From Sesamum alatum (taxonomy: Eukaryota > Streptophyta > Magnoliopsida > Lamiales > Pedaliaceae): 64,000 nucleotides of DNA. Below, piece by piece: positions 46,141 to 59,500 of the stretch. The stretch is from NCBI GenBank assembly GCA_034509735.1, contig JACGWO010000001.1, positions 31,003,966 to 31,067,965 of the forward strand, in the 5' to 3' direction. Each line of letters begins with the position of its first letter. Position 1 is the first letter of the stretch. The position numbers were made by a program, and so were the translations under genes. A model generated the notes under the pieces. It was given only the letters and a program-made list of their open reading frames with translations, was not told the origin of the DNA and ran no database searches.

Positions 46141-47857
46141 TTTGAAACAACATCCAAGTTATTGAATATGCGCCGTCCAGTGTAGTAACCCCAACACCAA
46201 ATGAGATATGGCAAGACAAGCCTACTTCCTACAAATACTTGAGAGTGTGGGGTAGCCCTGCATACGTTAAGAGGTTAGTGGGAAAAAAAAGTTAGAATCG
46301 AGATCTAGCTTGTGCAGGTTCATTGGATATCCCAAGAAAACTGCAGGTTATTACTTTTATGACCCCCGGAATAAAAGGTCTTCGTTTCGAGGAATGCAGT
46401 ATTCTTGGAAAAAGGTTTTCCATTGGATATCCAATGTGATAAACTGCTTCTTGAGGAATCAAGTGAGCCACATCAACTCCAGGAGCCGTGGCTACTTTTC
46501 CAAGAGTCTTTAGATTAAGTACACGATGGATTGAACAACCTCGTGAAACTCAACATGTTGGACAACCTCTTCAGGCTCAGCATGTCGAACAACCTCCCAA
46601 GGAGCCCATCATGGTACTAGAACCGTCGGCTCTTGTCGTGTCTATGCCCCCAGTTACCACTAATATTCCAGTCTCTCGTAGGTCAACCAGAGTGCCACGC
46701 CCTCCCATGAGGTATGGCTTCTTGGGCATGACTGGTCAATTGGATAAGGATCCTAAGACATACGGGGAGGCGATGTCTGACATCGACTTCGGGAAGTGGC
46801 TTGAGGCCATGAAAATCGACATGGACTCCATGAGCACAAACCAAGTATGGACTCTTGTGAATAGTGTTCCTAGTAGTTTATGTGGACGACATTCTGCTCA
46901 TTAGGAACGATGTCAGAATTTTAAGTGACACAAAAGCTTGGTTGTCTATCCAATTCTCCATGAAGGATTTGGGTGAATCATCCTACATTCTGGGCATCCA
47001 GATTGTCAGGGACAAATCTAAGAGAATGATAGGATTGACCCAAAACTCGTATGTTGAGAAAATCCTGAAAAGATTCAACATGGATAACTCAAAATGAGGT
47101 TTCCTTCCCATGAAACATGGGATCAAGTTATCCAAGAAACAGTCTCCCAAGACTGATGAGGAGCTTGAAAGGATGAAGGCCATCCCCTATGCTTCTCCGG
47201 TTAGCATCCAATATGCCGTACATTGCACTAGGCCTGACGTCGCTTACGCTTTGAGTGTAACTAGCAGATATCAGTCCTGCGCACGCGAGGCACATTGGAG
47301 TGTAGTTAAGAGTATCCTTAAGTACCTAACGAGGACTAAGGACATATTCTTGGTCTATGGTGGTGGAGAGTTGATACTGAAAGGTTTTAATGACACTAGC
47401 TTCTAGTCGGACGACAATGATACCAAGTCTTAGACGGGCTATGTATTCAGACTTAATGGTGGAGTGGTGGCCTGGAAAATTTCCAAGCAAGATACAACAG
47501 CTAATTCCACCACTGAAGCAGAATACATAGCAACTTCGGAAGCTGTCAAGGAGCAGTTTGGATGAGAAACTACATCCGAGAGTTGGGTGTGGTCCTAGCA
47601 TTGCCGAGCCAGTAGTTATCTTCTGTACCAACAACGGGGCTATTTTGCAAGCAAAGGAACTGAGATCTCATCACAGATCCAAGCACATACTTAGACGCTA
47701 CCACCTATTGAGGGAAATGCTAGGTAGGGGCGACGTTCAAATGGACCAAGTAAGCTCAACATACAATACATCAGTTCCTTTGACAAAGCCCATGTCACAA
47801 ATTGCTCATATACAGCATCTTGAGAAGATGGGGATAAGGCATATGGGAGATTGACTT
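46141..47857 (+). pseudogene. Copia-A integrase end, RT and RNase H remnant
   Basis: Resumes in the integrase C-terminal region (KYLRVWGS-type sequence near 46,238; GYPKKTAGYYFYDP near 46,325) and runs to the RT start (MDSMSTNQVWTLV). A deletion near 46,865 joins this directly to the catalytic YVDD (near 46,880), so the first half of RT is lost. RNase H with an in-frame stop (near 47,404) and the C-terminal SKHILRRYHLLREM follow. Several other stops and shifts are present. Confidence 0.85.
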
Positions 47858-47874
47858 TAGGTCAAGTGGGAGAT

Positions 47875-49860
47875 TATTATAATAGATGTCCGTGAAGCCA
47901 ATCTTGTTGGGATTATGGAACCTATTTCTGACATTGGGTGTTTAAATAAAGTTCATTCTGAATAAAAGTGAGATTCAATTACGACATTAATAATTTGATT
48001 ATGTTCACTTATTGCTTTAGTTTATGTGACTGTTCAATGCACAACCAAAGCCCACAGACCAAAAGGTTAATCCAAAAAACTGGATTGTGCATAGGTTAAC
48101 AAGTCATGAAATCAGTTTCTATAGATCGTTCTAAAATACTCCAAGTCGTAGGACCTAGAGATTGGGTATCGAAGATCCATTCGAGACTTGCACTAAATGA
48201 TTGCAGTTGCGTTTCATCGACAAGTGACGAGGGTCGTCCATAATATTAGTGGGTTGGCCAGCTTTGGTCCCGGCTGACTGAGGTGACTCGCGGGAATCGT
48301 CATATGGGAAACCTTGAGTAGGGTTGGTCGGTATGACTTGAATTCCCGGTTCCAACAGTACGAGATTAATCCTCGAACTTGACGGACTACTATAGTCACG
48401 AACACACCATGACTGTATCTTGGTTTGGCAAGAGGCTACCAAGTCGAGAGGCATGGTTGCTATAAGCCCTATCTAGTACGACCAAGATGTGTAGTGTGGA
48501 TAGTAGGTCCCAAGATAGAATCCGTCTCCTGTCAAACGATTAACGGTAGTATCTCACACATACTCTAAGACTTGTCCTCTATAAATCTGTGGTCACAGTA
48601 ACTGAATAGCGGGATGGGATCCCAGTGACGTTTAGTATGGACAAGCCTAGGCCTAAGTCAAGAATGGGTACCGACATTCAAAGTCCATACCCTAGACTAA
48701 GGCTGTGAAGTAGTAGACGGAAGGACGTACGTACTCAAGAACCGAAATGTTCACACCACAATATTCACCTAGTCTCTAGTGCCATGGATTGTTGCTAGAC
48801 GACCACCCATGGTGACGGACTGATAAGTGGGAATTCGGCCAAGTCTAGCTGAGGGTGAACATAAAGAGTCACACACAATGCACCGGTAGTGGATGAATTA
48901 ATTTGGAATTAATTTCGAGAGATCAAAAAATTTAGTGGGATTAAATTGGTTCTCTCCTTGGAGTGTCAAGTCTTTAATTAGATTAAATGTACTTGACTTA
49001 TAAATAGGATTTATGGAGTTGAGAAATGAGCTCAAATATTTATTTAATATTTATTAGGAGCCTAATGGACTATTTTAAATGGGATTTAAAATATTCCATA
49101 AAGCCCATCAAGCGATGGACGGACGAGATTGATTCTAAAAGGATTGATGAGATGGAAAGCCATGATTAAAGTTTGAATTAGTTATAGTCCTAAGTTGACT
49201 AGGATTTGACTAGGTCAAAATCCTAGTCAAAGTTTGCCTCTCTTCGGAGAGTTTGAGTAGGAATCGGAAAACCCCTTTCCTATAAATACTCAAAATACAC
49301 ATGCAGACACTAATCTCTACAACCATCTCTCAAGCACACACACAAAACACACCGGCCGATCCCTCTCCTCTCAAACTCGTCCCCTCTCCTCTTCACTCCA
49401 AGAAAACTTAGTTTCCTTGTCTTTGATACAAGGGAACACTAGACGAATCAATCACGTCAATTCATAACGCTAGGTCGATTTATCCTCTCTATTCTTCTTG
49501 ATCTCTTGCTAGCACGAGAAGTCAAGATCCGATGAATTGCGTGGATGATTTAGAGGGTTCCTGATTTGGGATCTCGGTGGCAAAACGTGGAACAATGCGT
49601 GTAGCCGTTCGAAGAGAGACTACAACGGGTAAGTTTCGGTTTTAGTCTTCTTTGTTGCAACCCTATGGCCACCATGAATTCTACATGTCTTTTCTTTATT
49701 CATGAGATACACTGAACGCCCGGAAAGGGATGTTCAAGGGAAAACCCTTTGAACAAGTTCTCTAAACTCTGTTTCTTTAAGCATGTTTACGTTTCTTGTT
49801 TTAATATTACCGTGCGTCAGTATTTGCGTTTCCTCTCGGGACAACCCACAATACGTTACA
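47875..49860 (+). repeat. Copia-A 3' LTR
   Basis: 1,986 bp, ending AATACGTTACA. The terminal TG has become TA. It has no CACTA or Copia-B insert and so shows the empty sites for both. Confidence 0.88.
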
Positions 49861-49865
49861 CTACT

Positions 49866-50255
49866 TAATAAGCAAGTAAAATTTTACTTTATAGTAGGTG
49901 ATTATAATAGATTATAATAGTTGTTGGTAAGTTATTAGATATAAGATATTTGATTTGAATGATTGTAATCAATTTATTCGAAATAAATAATAGTTCTCGC
50001 TAAAAAGAAAGTTAATAAGGAGAAATTTTATTGCTTGAAATACAGGTTGAGAGGGTGGAATAAGTCTGTATTTGGAGATTTTTTTGAGGATATAAAAGCA
50101 TAGAAAATAAGGTTGTTCAAGAAGCTGAAAATTGTTTGATTCAAGACCCTTTAGATAGGTAAAAATAGAAATTTTCAATAAAATAAGCATTGTAATTGAC
50201 ATTTTAGTTGCTAATTTGTAACAATAATATAGTATAAAATATGAAGATAATTATA
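49866..50255. other. AT-rich spacer
   Basis: I see nothing recognisable. The 77-residue minus frame at 49,969-50,202 has no family signature. Confidence 0.5.
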
Positions 50256-51245
50256 AAATTAAATCCATAGATTAGATTGAAAGAAATAAAGAAGTATACT
50301 TGTCCCACATAAAAATATGGTGGGAAAGTATTGAGAAATAGAGAAGTATACTTGTTCCACATGGGAAGTTTATGAATTTCATGAACTCCTTATATTAAGT
50401 TCAATGTACAAGTGATATTTGAAGTGTTATAGAGACTAGAGTGAACATGGTGGTGTCCCACACGCACGTCGCCGTTGTCCACGCGTTCCGATCCCACCGT
50501 TGGTGTTAGGACGAATGTCTCAATTTCAGTAAATATCTTTTTACAGCAAAAACCACCTAAATTAGAAATAGAAAAATTACTTTCAATTTTTTGGTCAAAA
50601 CTAGTTTTAATTCAGATTTAAACCTGAATATTACTGACCCTTAAAATAAGGTTTTTGAACCTGAAAACTAACGATTTTCAAAAAAAAAGTTGACTGTTTT
50701 TTTTTACTGTTTCAAATGTTTTAAATTATGTTTTAAATTCAGGTTTAAGGCTGTTTAATACCTGAGTAGTGGTGGTGTTAATGGTGCTGCTGAATGCTGC
50801 CTATAAAAGGCTGGAAATCTTCATACCTCTATAGTCTATACACAATTTGAAAACACAAAATCAGAAACTCTTCTCTACCACTTTGCTCTCTAGCCTTCAG
50901 GTTTTTTCTGCAAAATCTGTGTTCTATTTCCCCGTCACAAACCGAGCATTTTTGCTTGAAATTCGATTGGTTTCTAAGAGTTGCTTCAAGGTGTTTTTCG
51001 GTACAAGTGCAGTATTGAACGAACTGAAATCGTCTTATCTTGGAAGAAATTGCTTAGTACCAGTGACAATCGGATCGGGCGTATAACTTCTTCAAGACAA
51101 ACGGACTATATCTGTGATTCGATTTGGTAAATTTACTTGGATCGAGAATTGTTACGATACAATTTTCGTTATAAGTCTTTTTTTTATTTTTTCGTAAAAT
51201 AACATATCTAACAATTTATCTTTTTGTTCCAACGTATTTATTGTG
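50256..51245 (+). promoter_or_regulatory. Orphan promoter-like region, possibly an old LTR
   Basis: Two direct repeats of GAAGTATACTTGT(C/T)CCACAT (50,291 and 50,343) precede a TATA-type CTATAAAAGG at about 50,800, then a long CT-rich leader. This layout resembles a retroelement LTR with its leader, but I find no matching second LTR, PBS or coding region. The frame at 50,847-51,086 has no recognisable domain. Confidence 0.3.
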
Positions 51246-51299
51246 GATTTTTTTTTTTTTGGGAAAGGCGATGCTATATATATGTTAAGAAACGAAACA

Positions 51300-51642
51300 C
51301 ACAGAGTCCTGGACAGGGACGACGCGTAGGCTGTCCAAATCTACCGGCCATGACTCACACCAAATCACTAAGCTAACAACAAAAAGCAAACAACGGAAAG
51401 ACACACCTACTCACAGAAAACCAAAAACTCAAACCCACTCACCACCTATAACATAAACATAACAGAGACCAAGCAAAAGAAATCCAGCACTATGACCAAG
51501 GCTTACTCCACTATCACCCTCATGCACCGCTGCACCGTGCAATAACTCTCCAACATTACCAATGCATTCTTCCAGCTTTCTACCGGGGATTGAGTTTTCC
51601 CCTCCATTAATTTCCTGCACTGGTGCTGCCAGATAGCCCATA
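51300..51642 (-). pseudogene. LINE ORF2, C-terminal fragment
   Basis: In one frame the minus strand reads WAIWQHQCRKLMEG, typical of the segment after the zinc-binding domain in plant LINE ORF2. It is separated from the rest by the LTR element. Confidence 0.6.
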
Positions 51643-52835
51643 TGTCACGGACGGACTCTTTTGTCGCAGCGGAATATTTCATTTTGGCCCGTGATGCCTC
51701 TTAGGTTGCTCACAACCTTCGACCGGCCTTCCTCCATGCGAGTCCTCTCGGTCTCCCGACCATGTGTCTTCGACACTCGCAGCTTACTAGTGCGACATCC
51801 GAACGCATCCCTATGCGGCGCCTTGCGCCCAAGCACTCGCCTATCCGGAATGCCCATGTTCGCAGAGGGTCGCGGCTCTCGCGCCTTGCGCGCCTTCATG
51901 TCTGGCACCAACTAGCTAGCTTGCCATCCTGTATCTCGCCCACAATCTCGGGCCTTGCCGATACTTCTCGCAATGGCTCGGAGCATCTTCGCCCCGTCTC
52001 GGCACTATGGGCCAACTTACGCCCACAACGCCCATCGCACGCACGACAATCACTCGGTGCATTACCGGCGCATGTCTTCACCATGCCCGTCTCGCATACC
52101 TCGCCCGAGTAGGGCAGCATCATTCGTCCGTGGCCCAACTCTTATGCCAATATCTCGCATCGGTCTCGCACGGCATGCCCAAGATGCGTCCTTGCCTTTC
52201 GGCGTGGTCTCATAATTTGCGCACAACGCGGCGTCGCCCCACGACCGCGTATCTTGGCCAACGAATCATCGTGCATGGCTAGAACCCAATAGCTCATGAC
52301 ACAAGTAGCTCACGAGGTCTTTCGATGCTTCACCTCGATCGCTCATCCCGCCCGGGAGGTATTGCCTATGCCTTCCCGCAGCCTGCGGGGCATCCTCGCA
52401 ATCACACGGAGCCTCTCGGCGCGTTGCTTGCCCAACGTGTGCCATCCTGGCCCCACGCCGCCCGTTCGGTTCCCATACCGACCGGGGACTTTAGCCCTCC
52501 CTTCGAGGTGCCTAAAGCCAGCCCTTGAGGCCCCCATCATGCCCCAAGGGAATCGCCCATTTAGTGCCTCGCTGCACGGGGAGGACTGGCTGGAGCTCAC
52601 CAATGTTGTCCCCTTATAATAGGCTTAAAATAATTTCCCTTGTTCTAGCAGTAGATATTCAAAGTCCCTGAAATGGCCGAGGAGCGCACCTTCTCCACAA
52701 CTCCCTCGTCCGACGTCCGAACCGCGTACCGCTTGAACCATTGCGCTCCCACGTGCCGGGCCGACATCCCCTTATCGCCCGCACGTCCTCCACAAGTCAC
52801 AGCCAACACTCCTAGTTAAAGGACGGCCTGTGACA
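51643..52835 (-). repeat. 3' LTR of the minus-strand element
   Basis: 1,193 bp, nearly equal in length to its partner. I count about a dozen differences in the first 160 bases. Confidence 0.88.
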
Positions 52836-53019
52836 TCCTCCCCCACTCGATCTGTTGACGTCCTCGTCAACACATACATAAAGAATTGAAGTGTATGCAG
52901 TGCTTGATACTCCTCCCAGTATCACGCAGCACCAGACCGACTTCTGGCTCTTTTAAGCCCATTTGCGTGAGTGCCTCTTCAGCACAACACGTTGTCTCCA
53001 CCCTGATGGCGCCTCATCT

Positions 53020-54240
53020 GCACCCCATGGTGGCCTGCTCAACACAAGTGGAAGTCCGTGTACTTCATCTACACCCTCTCCCTCAATTGGTGGTTGGCTC
53101 CCCCGAATAGTACCGCAATGCACCCAATTTGACACAAAAGTGTAAGCTGGAAGTCTGTACCCTCATTCTGCACTCCCTTCCTCAGTAGTTGGGTTGCCTC
53201 CACAAATAGTGCCTTGATGCACTCCATTTCACATTCAACACAAGCTGGAAGTCTATGTACGCCTCTACACTCTCTTCCCAAACTGAACGCAAGCTGGAAG
53301 TCTGTGTACATCTCTACACTCTCTTCCCAAACTGAACGCAAGTTGGAAGTCTGTGTACATCTCTACACTCTCCTCCCAAACTGTTGCCACAACTGATGGT
53401 TGCCCCCACGGATAGTGTCTCTATACACTCAATCCCTCAGGCCTGAAGTCTGTGCCGTCACGCTGCACTCTCTCCCTCATCTGTTGCTTCAACTGATAGT
53501 TTGCCCCCATGGATAGTGTCTCAATACAATCAAATCCCAAGTCCGAAGTCTGTGCCGACATTCTGCACTCTCTTTCTGTAACTGGTGGGTAACAAACTGT
53601 GCCGCAAGTTTCGTCAAGTGTGCCGTCATACTATGTCGTCCCTCAAAACAGTGCCTCATATACACCCGGAATTGAGCTAGAACGAATTATGTCCCTCAAA
53701 ACAGTGCCTCAATCACACCCGAATTGATCTGGAACAGGTTTGAGCTTAAAGTCTGTGCGTGCTGGACGCACTCTCTCCCCCACTCGATGTGTTGCCGTCC
53801 TTGGCAAGCACGCAATCCGCCTCTGCGGTTGATCGACCACACTGAACCCAACTGTAAAGCACTTTGGGCCTCGCCCAAAACATCAGAACCCCGCCGCATG
53901 CTGGTCCCATTCTCTCCTCAACGAGTCCACTTGATTCTGCACAACTGTTGAGGTCTTCGCCCCCAACTGACCGCAAGATTGGGATTACCCCCCCTCCCCA
54001 ATCCGACGGCAGGATGAGGATTCTTCTGCTCTCCCATCCGACAAACAAGATCAAGACTGTAGTCCTGACCCAACAAACGGGATTGAGATCTTTAGTCCCA
54101 ACCCAACGCGACCGCAAGATGAAACTCTCAAGTCCCATTTCGGCCAACAACAAGATGAAGACGTTTAAGTCCACACCCAACACACAGGAGTGATGAATTT
54201 CAATTCCCACCCGACACCGACAGCAAGTTTAGGACTGTCA
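53020..54240 (-). repeat. Internal short tandem repeats of the minus-strand element
   Basis: A 49-bp unit beginning AAGCTGGAAGTCTGTGTAC is repeated in tandem at about 53,241-53,385 (three copies), with diverged relatives (GAAGTCTGTGCC..CTGCACTC) from 53,050 to 53,580. Another unit of about 53 bp (TCCCTCAAAACAGTGCCTC) occurs twice near 53,638-53,745. From 53,950 to 54,240 a looser series of CCGCAAGAT/CCGACAGCAAG units continues. Confidence 0.7.
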
Positions 54241-55301
54241 CGTCCCGCTCCGCCCCGGCTACACCATGCCGCTCATGGTGCCAATGGAGCCTGATGCTCC
54301 CCATAATCTCACTCGGTTGTCCCTCTCGGAAATCCTTAGACCAAAGAGCCAACATATGGTGTCAGAACTTCTTCAAGGAACGTTCTCAGCTCAGCTCAAC
54401 TTGTACTCCTGATGAGCACACAAAACTGCTTGGTGGCCGTCTTCCACACAAGCTCCGGACAAGTTGCCTCAAATCACACATACGGATCTCTGCCCTCTGG
54501 TTCTTGGAGCGTGTCATCTTTTTGGTCGATGCACCCCCATCTCTTCCACGAGAACTTCATTCCAACATTCTCACCTCTGTCCAAACACATTGTTCGGACC
54601 ACTTTCCATGCGCAACACTGTCCACGTAGGGGTCTAGGCGTCTACTCCTTGCAACCCCAAGGGTGGCTTGCTTTGCATGCAGCTGATGTGCAACTGTTCC
54701 TCAGCACCTCAACATCTGCTCGTCCTTCCCCGCTGGAAGGTTTCTCAACAAGGTGGTACTTCACCCACCGAACGGCCTCAACGCCTGATCGTCTCCTGAC
54801 TTGCAGCATTCCTGCACACATGGTTGCTAGATCGCGCAAACGTGGCTCTCGCAGTCCACCCGACGCATCGGCATGTCTCCCTCCCTCATAGAGAAGCCAA
54901 GGTGAATTCTGAAATCTGATTCACACATCATTACCCCAAAACAAAATTTTCGGGAACGACCGACAGCTTGCTCAAACACATATCATACCAACAACACTGC
55001 CAACCCACACAACACATTACAAGGTTGGACTGTCGCTAGTCACTCACAAGCAGCTCCAACACGCGCAAAAGGATGCCATCCACTTCTCATTCTGTGGCGA
55101 ACATCCCCCAAAACCATTCCGTCTTACAATCGGCTCACTGAAGCATTTCAAAGCCACACACAGCAAACCAACACATCTGTGCCGTAATCCGTTCTGATTC
55201 TGTCTCAAAACGGTCTCAACTCGCCTCTACCTGCTGTAGAGCTTAGGTGCCACACTTTTCTTTCAAGTGCGCACTTCGTCCTCTGGGAGCCCGGGATTAT
55301 C

Positions 55302-55317
55302 CAGGCTCTGATACCAA
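55302..55317 (-). other. Primer-binding site of the minus-strand element
   Basis: The minus strand reads TTGGTATCAGAGCCTG beside the 5' LTR, matching initiator tRNA-Met. Confidence 0.85.
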
Positions 55318-55318
55318 C

Positions 55319-56513
55319 TGTCACGGGCGGACTCTTTCGTCGTAGCGGAATATTTCATTTTCGCCCGTGATGCCTCTCAGGTTGCTCACAACCTTCGACC
55401 GGCCTTCCTCCATTCGAGTCCTCTCGGTCTCCGAACCATGTGTCTTTGACACTCGCAGCTTACTAGCGCGACATTCGAACGCATCCCTGTGCGGCGCCTT
55501 GCGTCCAAGCACTCGCCTATCCGGAATGCCCATGGTTGCATAGGGTCGCGGCTCTCGCACCTTGCGCGCTTTCATGTCTGGCCCCAACTAGCTAGCTTGC
55601 CATCCTGTATCTCGCCCACAATCTCGGGCCCTGCCGATACTTCTCGCAATGGCTCGGAGCATCTTCGCCCCGTCTTGGCACTATGGGCCAACTTACGCCC
55701 ACAACGCCCATCACACGCACAACAATCACTCGGTGCATTACCGGCGCATGTCTTTACCATGACCGCCTCGCATACCTCGCCCCAGTAGGGTAGCATCATC
55801 CGTCCGTGGCCCAACTCTTATTCCAATGTCTTGCATCGGTCTCGCACGGCATGCCCAACATGCCTCCTTGCCTTTCGGCGTGGCCTCATAATTTGCCCAC
55901 AGCGCGGCGTCGCTCCACGATCGCGTATCTTGGCCAACGGATCGTCGTGCTTGGCTAGAACCCAATAGCTCATGACACGAGTAGCTCACGAGGTCTTTCG
56001 ATGCTTCGCCTCGATTGCTCATCCCGCCCGAGAGGTATTGCCTATGCCTTCCCGTAGCCTGCGGGGCATCCTCGCAATCACACGGAGCCTCTCAGCGCGT
56101 TGCTTGCCCAACGTGTGCCATCCTGGCCCCACGCCGCCCGTTCGGTTCCCATACTGACTGGGGACTTTAGCCCTCCCTTCGAGGTGTCTAAAGCCGGCCC
56201 TTGAGGCCCCCATCATGCCCCAAGGGAATCGCCCATTTAGTGCCTCGCTAAGCGGGGGGGACTGGCTGGAGCTCACCATTGTTGTCCCCCTTATAATAGG
56301 CTTAAAAATAATTTCCCTTGTTCTAAAAGTAGATATTCAAAGTCCCTGAAATGGCCGAGGAGCGCACCTTTTCCACAACTCCCTCGTCCGACGTCCGAAT
56401 CGCGTACCGCTTGAACCATTGCGCTCCCACGTGCCGGGCCGACATCCCCTTATCGCTCGCACGTCCTCCGCAAGTCACAACCAACACTCCTAGTTAAAGG
56501 ACGGCCTGTGACA
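55319..56513 (-). repeat. 5' LTR of the minus-strand element
   Basis: 1,195 bp, paired with 51,643-52,835. Confidence 0.88.
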
Positions 56514-59500
56514 CCATGCCAAGACACAAAAATACCCCTGCTCCTCCTTATTCAGGCGCTAAAAGACTTCCAACACCCACTCTGCTGTGTCCATCCCCCA
56601 TCTGGACACCCACCGCCATGGAATATTCGACAATGCCCATACCTGCCTAGAAAATGGACACTCCACCATGACATGAAGACTCGAGTCCACAGCTGCACTG
56701 CACACCCCACACTCCATGTCCACCCCCTGCCGGCGCATCCCCAAGTTCTCCAACGTCGGTAACGCCCCCGCACACAACCGCCACATAGACACGCCCCACC
56801 TTCGGCGGCACCCAGAGACGCCAAAGTGCCGACCACAGCGAACCCTGCCCTCGTGATAGGTGTAGGTTCGCTCCCGCCGACGACGCTGCACCTCTATCTC
56901 TCATATCGATCACTAGTTGATACGCACTTCAGATTGTGAACTCCCCCTTTTTCTCCCTCACCCATCTCCAATGCCCCTCACTATCTCGTCTACATCCCTC
57001 ACGCACCAACTCCCTCGCCCCCCGTATACTCCGCCACGTCAATGATGGTCTTGACCCCACTCCAGCCTCCCAAAAGGACCCGCCCGGAAAGTACCTCGCC
57101 CTCAATACCCAGCTCAACAATGCCTCCGGCCTCGTCACCACCCGCCACCCCTGCTTGGCTAGGACTGCCAAGTTAAACTCCCTTAGCTCTCTAAATCACC
57201 GTCCCGCGACCGTCGGGAGCCGTAGATATCTGTCATGTCTTGTCACCAGCCGCAACCTTATGATCGCCCCTAGGAACAACTTCACCGCCTCCGGAACTCC
57301 TCTACTCACCATCATGCTAGACTTTGTCAGATTGATCTCCTGCCCCGATGCCCTCACATATATGCCCAATATCCACCTTACCTCCCCAAGTTGCTCCGGT
57401 GTCGACCCAAAAAACAATAGTGTGTCGTCGACAAACAACAAATGAGAGATCCGTGGTGCCTATGGGCCGATGGCTAGATCCGACAGTCGATCCCTCCGCT
57501 CTGCCTCTTGTATCAAATATGAGAACGCCTCTGCACAAAAGATAAACAAGTACGGAGACACGGGATCCCCTGCCGAATACCCCGCTCTAGTTTGAAGAAC
57601 CCAAAGTGATCCCCATTCAACGTAATAGAATATGAGACATAAAGACCAACAACATGATAAGCTCAAGAAGCCTATGATGGAAACCTAACCTAAGTAAGAC
57701 CCCTCTAAGAAACGGCCACTCAACCCTATCATAGGCTTTGCTCATATCTAGTTTCAAGGCTACACTACCTTCCGTGGATCAGGTCGATGTCCCAATATGA
57801 TGGTTTAACTCAAAAGCTACGAGGACATTGTTCGTAATAAGACGACCAGGAATGAAAGCGGACTGAGTTTGGGAGATGATACTATCAAGCAGGGGTTTCA
57901 ACCGATTGGCAATGCATTTCGATGCAATTTTAACAGTGACATTACAGACTAATAGGCCGCAGCTGAGGCACCGTTTCTGGCGAGTCACATTTTGGAATAA
58001 GCACAATATGAGTATAGTTCATCTTACGAAGAAAAATATGCTCATTCAATAGGCGGAGAACAGAATCAGTAACATCACTACATACTATAGGCCAGAATTT
58101 CTGAAAAAATAAAGGGGGCATGCTATTAGGACCAGGGTATTGAGAGGAAACATACCGAAAAAGCTCGTTTGACCTTGGCCGCAATGAAAGGTTCAGCAAG
58201 GGACTGATTCATCAGTGTAGATACCTACGGCTGCACCGATGATAATACTCATTAAGGACTGCATCGTCTAGTTGGCTAGATGTGAAAATAAACCGGAAGT
58301 ACCTCAACAGGACCCCCTGCAACTCCTCATTCTACTGCTCCATACCCCTTTCGTATTTCAACCGCGTGATCCTATTCCGTTTATGCCTTGTAGCTGCCAC
58401 CGAGTGAAAGAACCGCGTATTATTGTCTCTATCCCTCAGCCAGTGAACCTTGCTACGTTGCTGCCACCGGAGCATCTCCTGTACATTACACTCCTCGGTC
58501 CTCCTCCATACTGCCTCTAGCTCTCTGTGCTCCTGCCCCCCAACTCACCCCCTCCAGCTCCACCATACGGGCCTCAAGGGCACGTAGGTCATGTCCCGCT
58601 TTGCTAAAGACCTCCCGATCCCATCGCAACAGGCTCATCCGACAGTTCTGTATCTTACGCCAAAGTCAGGTATGGGGGTCGTCTCCCGCCGGGCCTGACC
58701 ATGCGCCCTCCACCACATGCCCGCAATCATCTGAAATAACCATGTAGCCTCGAATCTAAACTGTCTCTTGTGTTTCGACCGCACCTCGCTACCCTTTGCC
58801 GCCCACTGGACCCTCAACACTGCATGATCCGAGCATTGAGTCGGAATGTGAAACACCTATGCATCCAAAAAACGCCCACACAATTCCGTATTCGTGCACG
58901 CCCTATCCAATCGAGCCCGAACAGTCTCTAGAGCCTGTCTACGATTGAACCATGTGAACTTGGGTCCTTGGAATCCCAAATCAGATAAGTCACTCTGATC
59001 TAAAGCCGCCCAAAAATCGGCCATGTGCCACTCCGATCGACGACTACCCCTCTTCCCGTGATGTCGGAGAATCTCATTATAGTCCCCTATGCACAGCCAC
59101 GGTGCATCCGACTGTCGACTAAGCCGAACCAACCTCTCCCATACCGCCCGTCTTCGTGACATATCCGACTCCCCATAGAACCCCGTAAATCTCCAGTTCG
59201 CTGACTGTTATCCTGTAATGACATCCACGTTAATATAATTCAACGAAAAGGAACGAAGATGTACGGTCAAGTCTTTTTTCCACAGCAAAGCCAGTCCCCC
59301 TCCTCATCCTACGGCCGGAACACAAATCCCAAACATATCTAACCGCGCCCTCCCTCGCTCAAAACGACATTGGCCATATTTTATTTCTGACAGAAATAGT
59401 AACTGAGGTCCCGACAGTTCCAAGCTAAGGCACCCATTGCTCTCGACGGGGCTGTGAAACAGCCTCCGCCAACTGAAGTCTCCATCATCATCCACTAGGG

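Larger units (their letters stand above)
24165..49860 (+). mobile_element. Copia-A: Ty1/copia retrotransposon with nested insertions
   Basis: Outer element of the nested stack, flanked by CTACT at 24,160-24,164 and 49,861-49,865. The 5' LTR runs 24,165-26,088 and resumes at 41,332-41,706; the 3' LTR is 47,875-49,860. The primer-binding site TGGTATCAGAGC is at 41,708-41,719, and a purine stretch (GTGGGAGAT) precedes the 3' LTR. It carries a CACTA MITE and Copia-B inside its 5' LTR. The coding region is broken, so it is not autonomous. The order protease, integrase remnant, RT, RNase H marks it as Ty1/copia. Confidence 0.9.
51643..56513 (-). mobile_element. Non-autonomous LTR element inserted in the LINE
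   Basis: LTRs at 51,643-52,835 (3' LTR) and 55,319-56,513 (5' LTR) begin TGTCACGG and end CTGTGACA; flanks CCATA and CCATG look like a 5-bp duplication with one change. Orientation is minus: the complement of TGGTATCAGAGC lies just left of 55,319, and a purine tract (GTGGGGGAGGA on the minus strand) abuts the other LTR at 52,836. The 2.5-kb interior has no gag or pol. Frames in the LTRs and interior are not genes. The superfamily is uncertain. Confidence 0.85.

Noticed and set aside
51661..52619. Long frames in the TGTCACGG LTRs, repeated near 55,321-56,279
   Set aside because: They lie wholly inside LTRs on both strands and change between the two copies.
53241..53385. CRISPR-like array
   Set aside because: Units of 49 bp are directly adjacent with no spacers, inside a plant LTR element.
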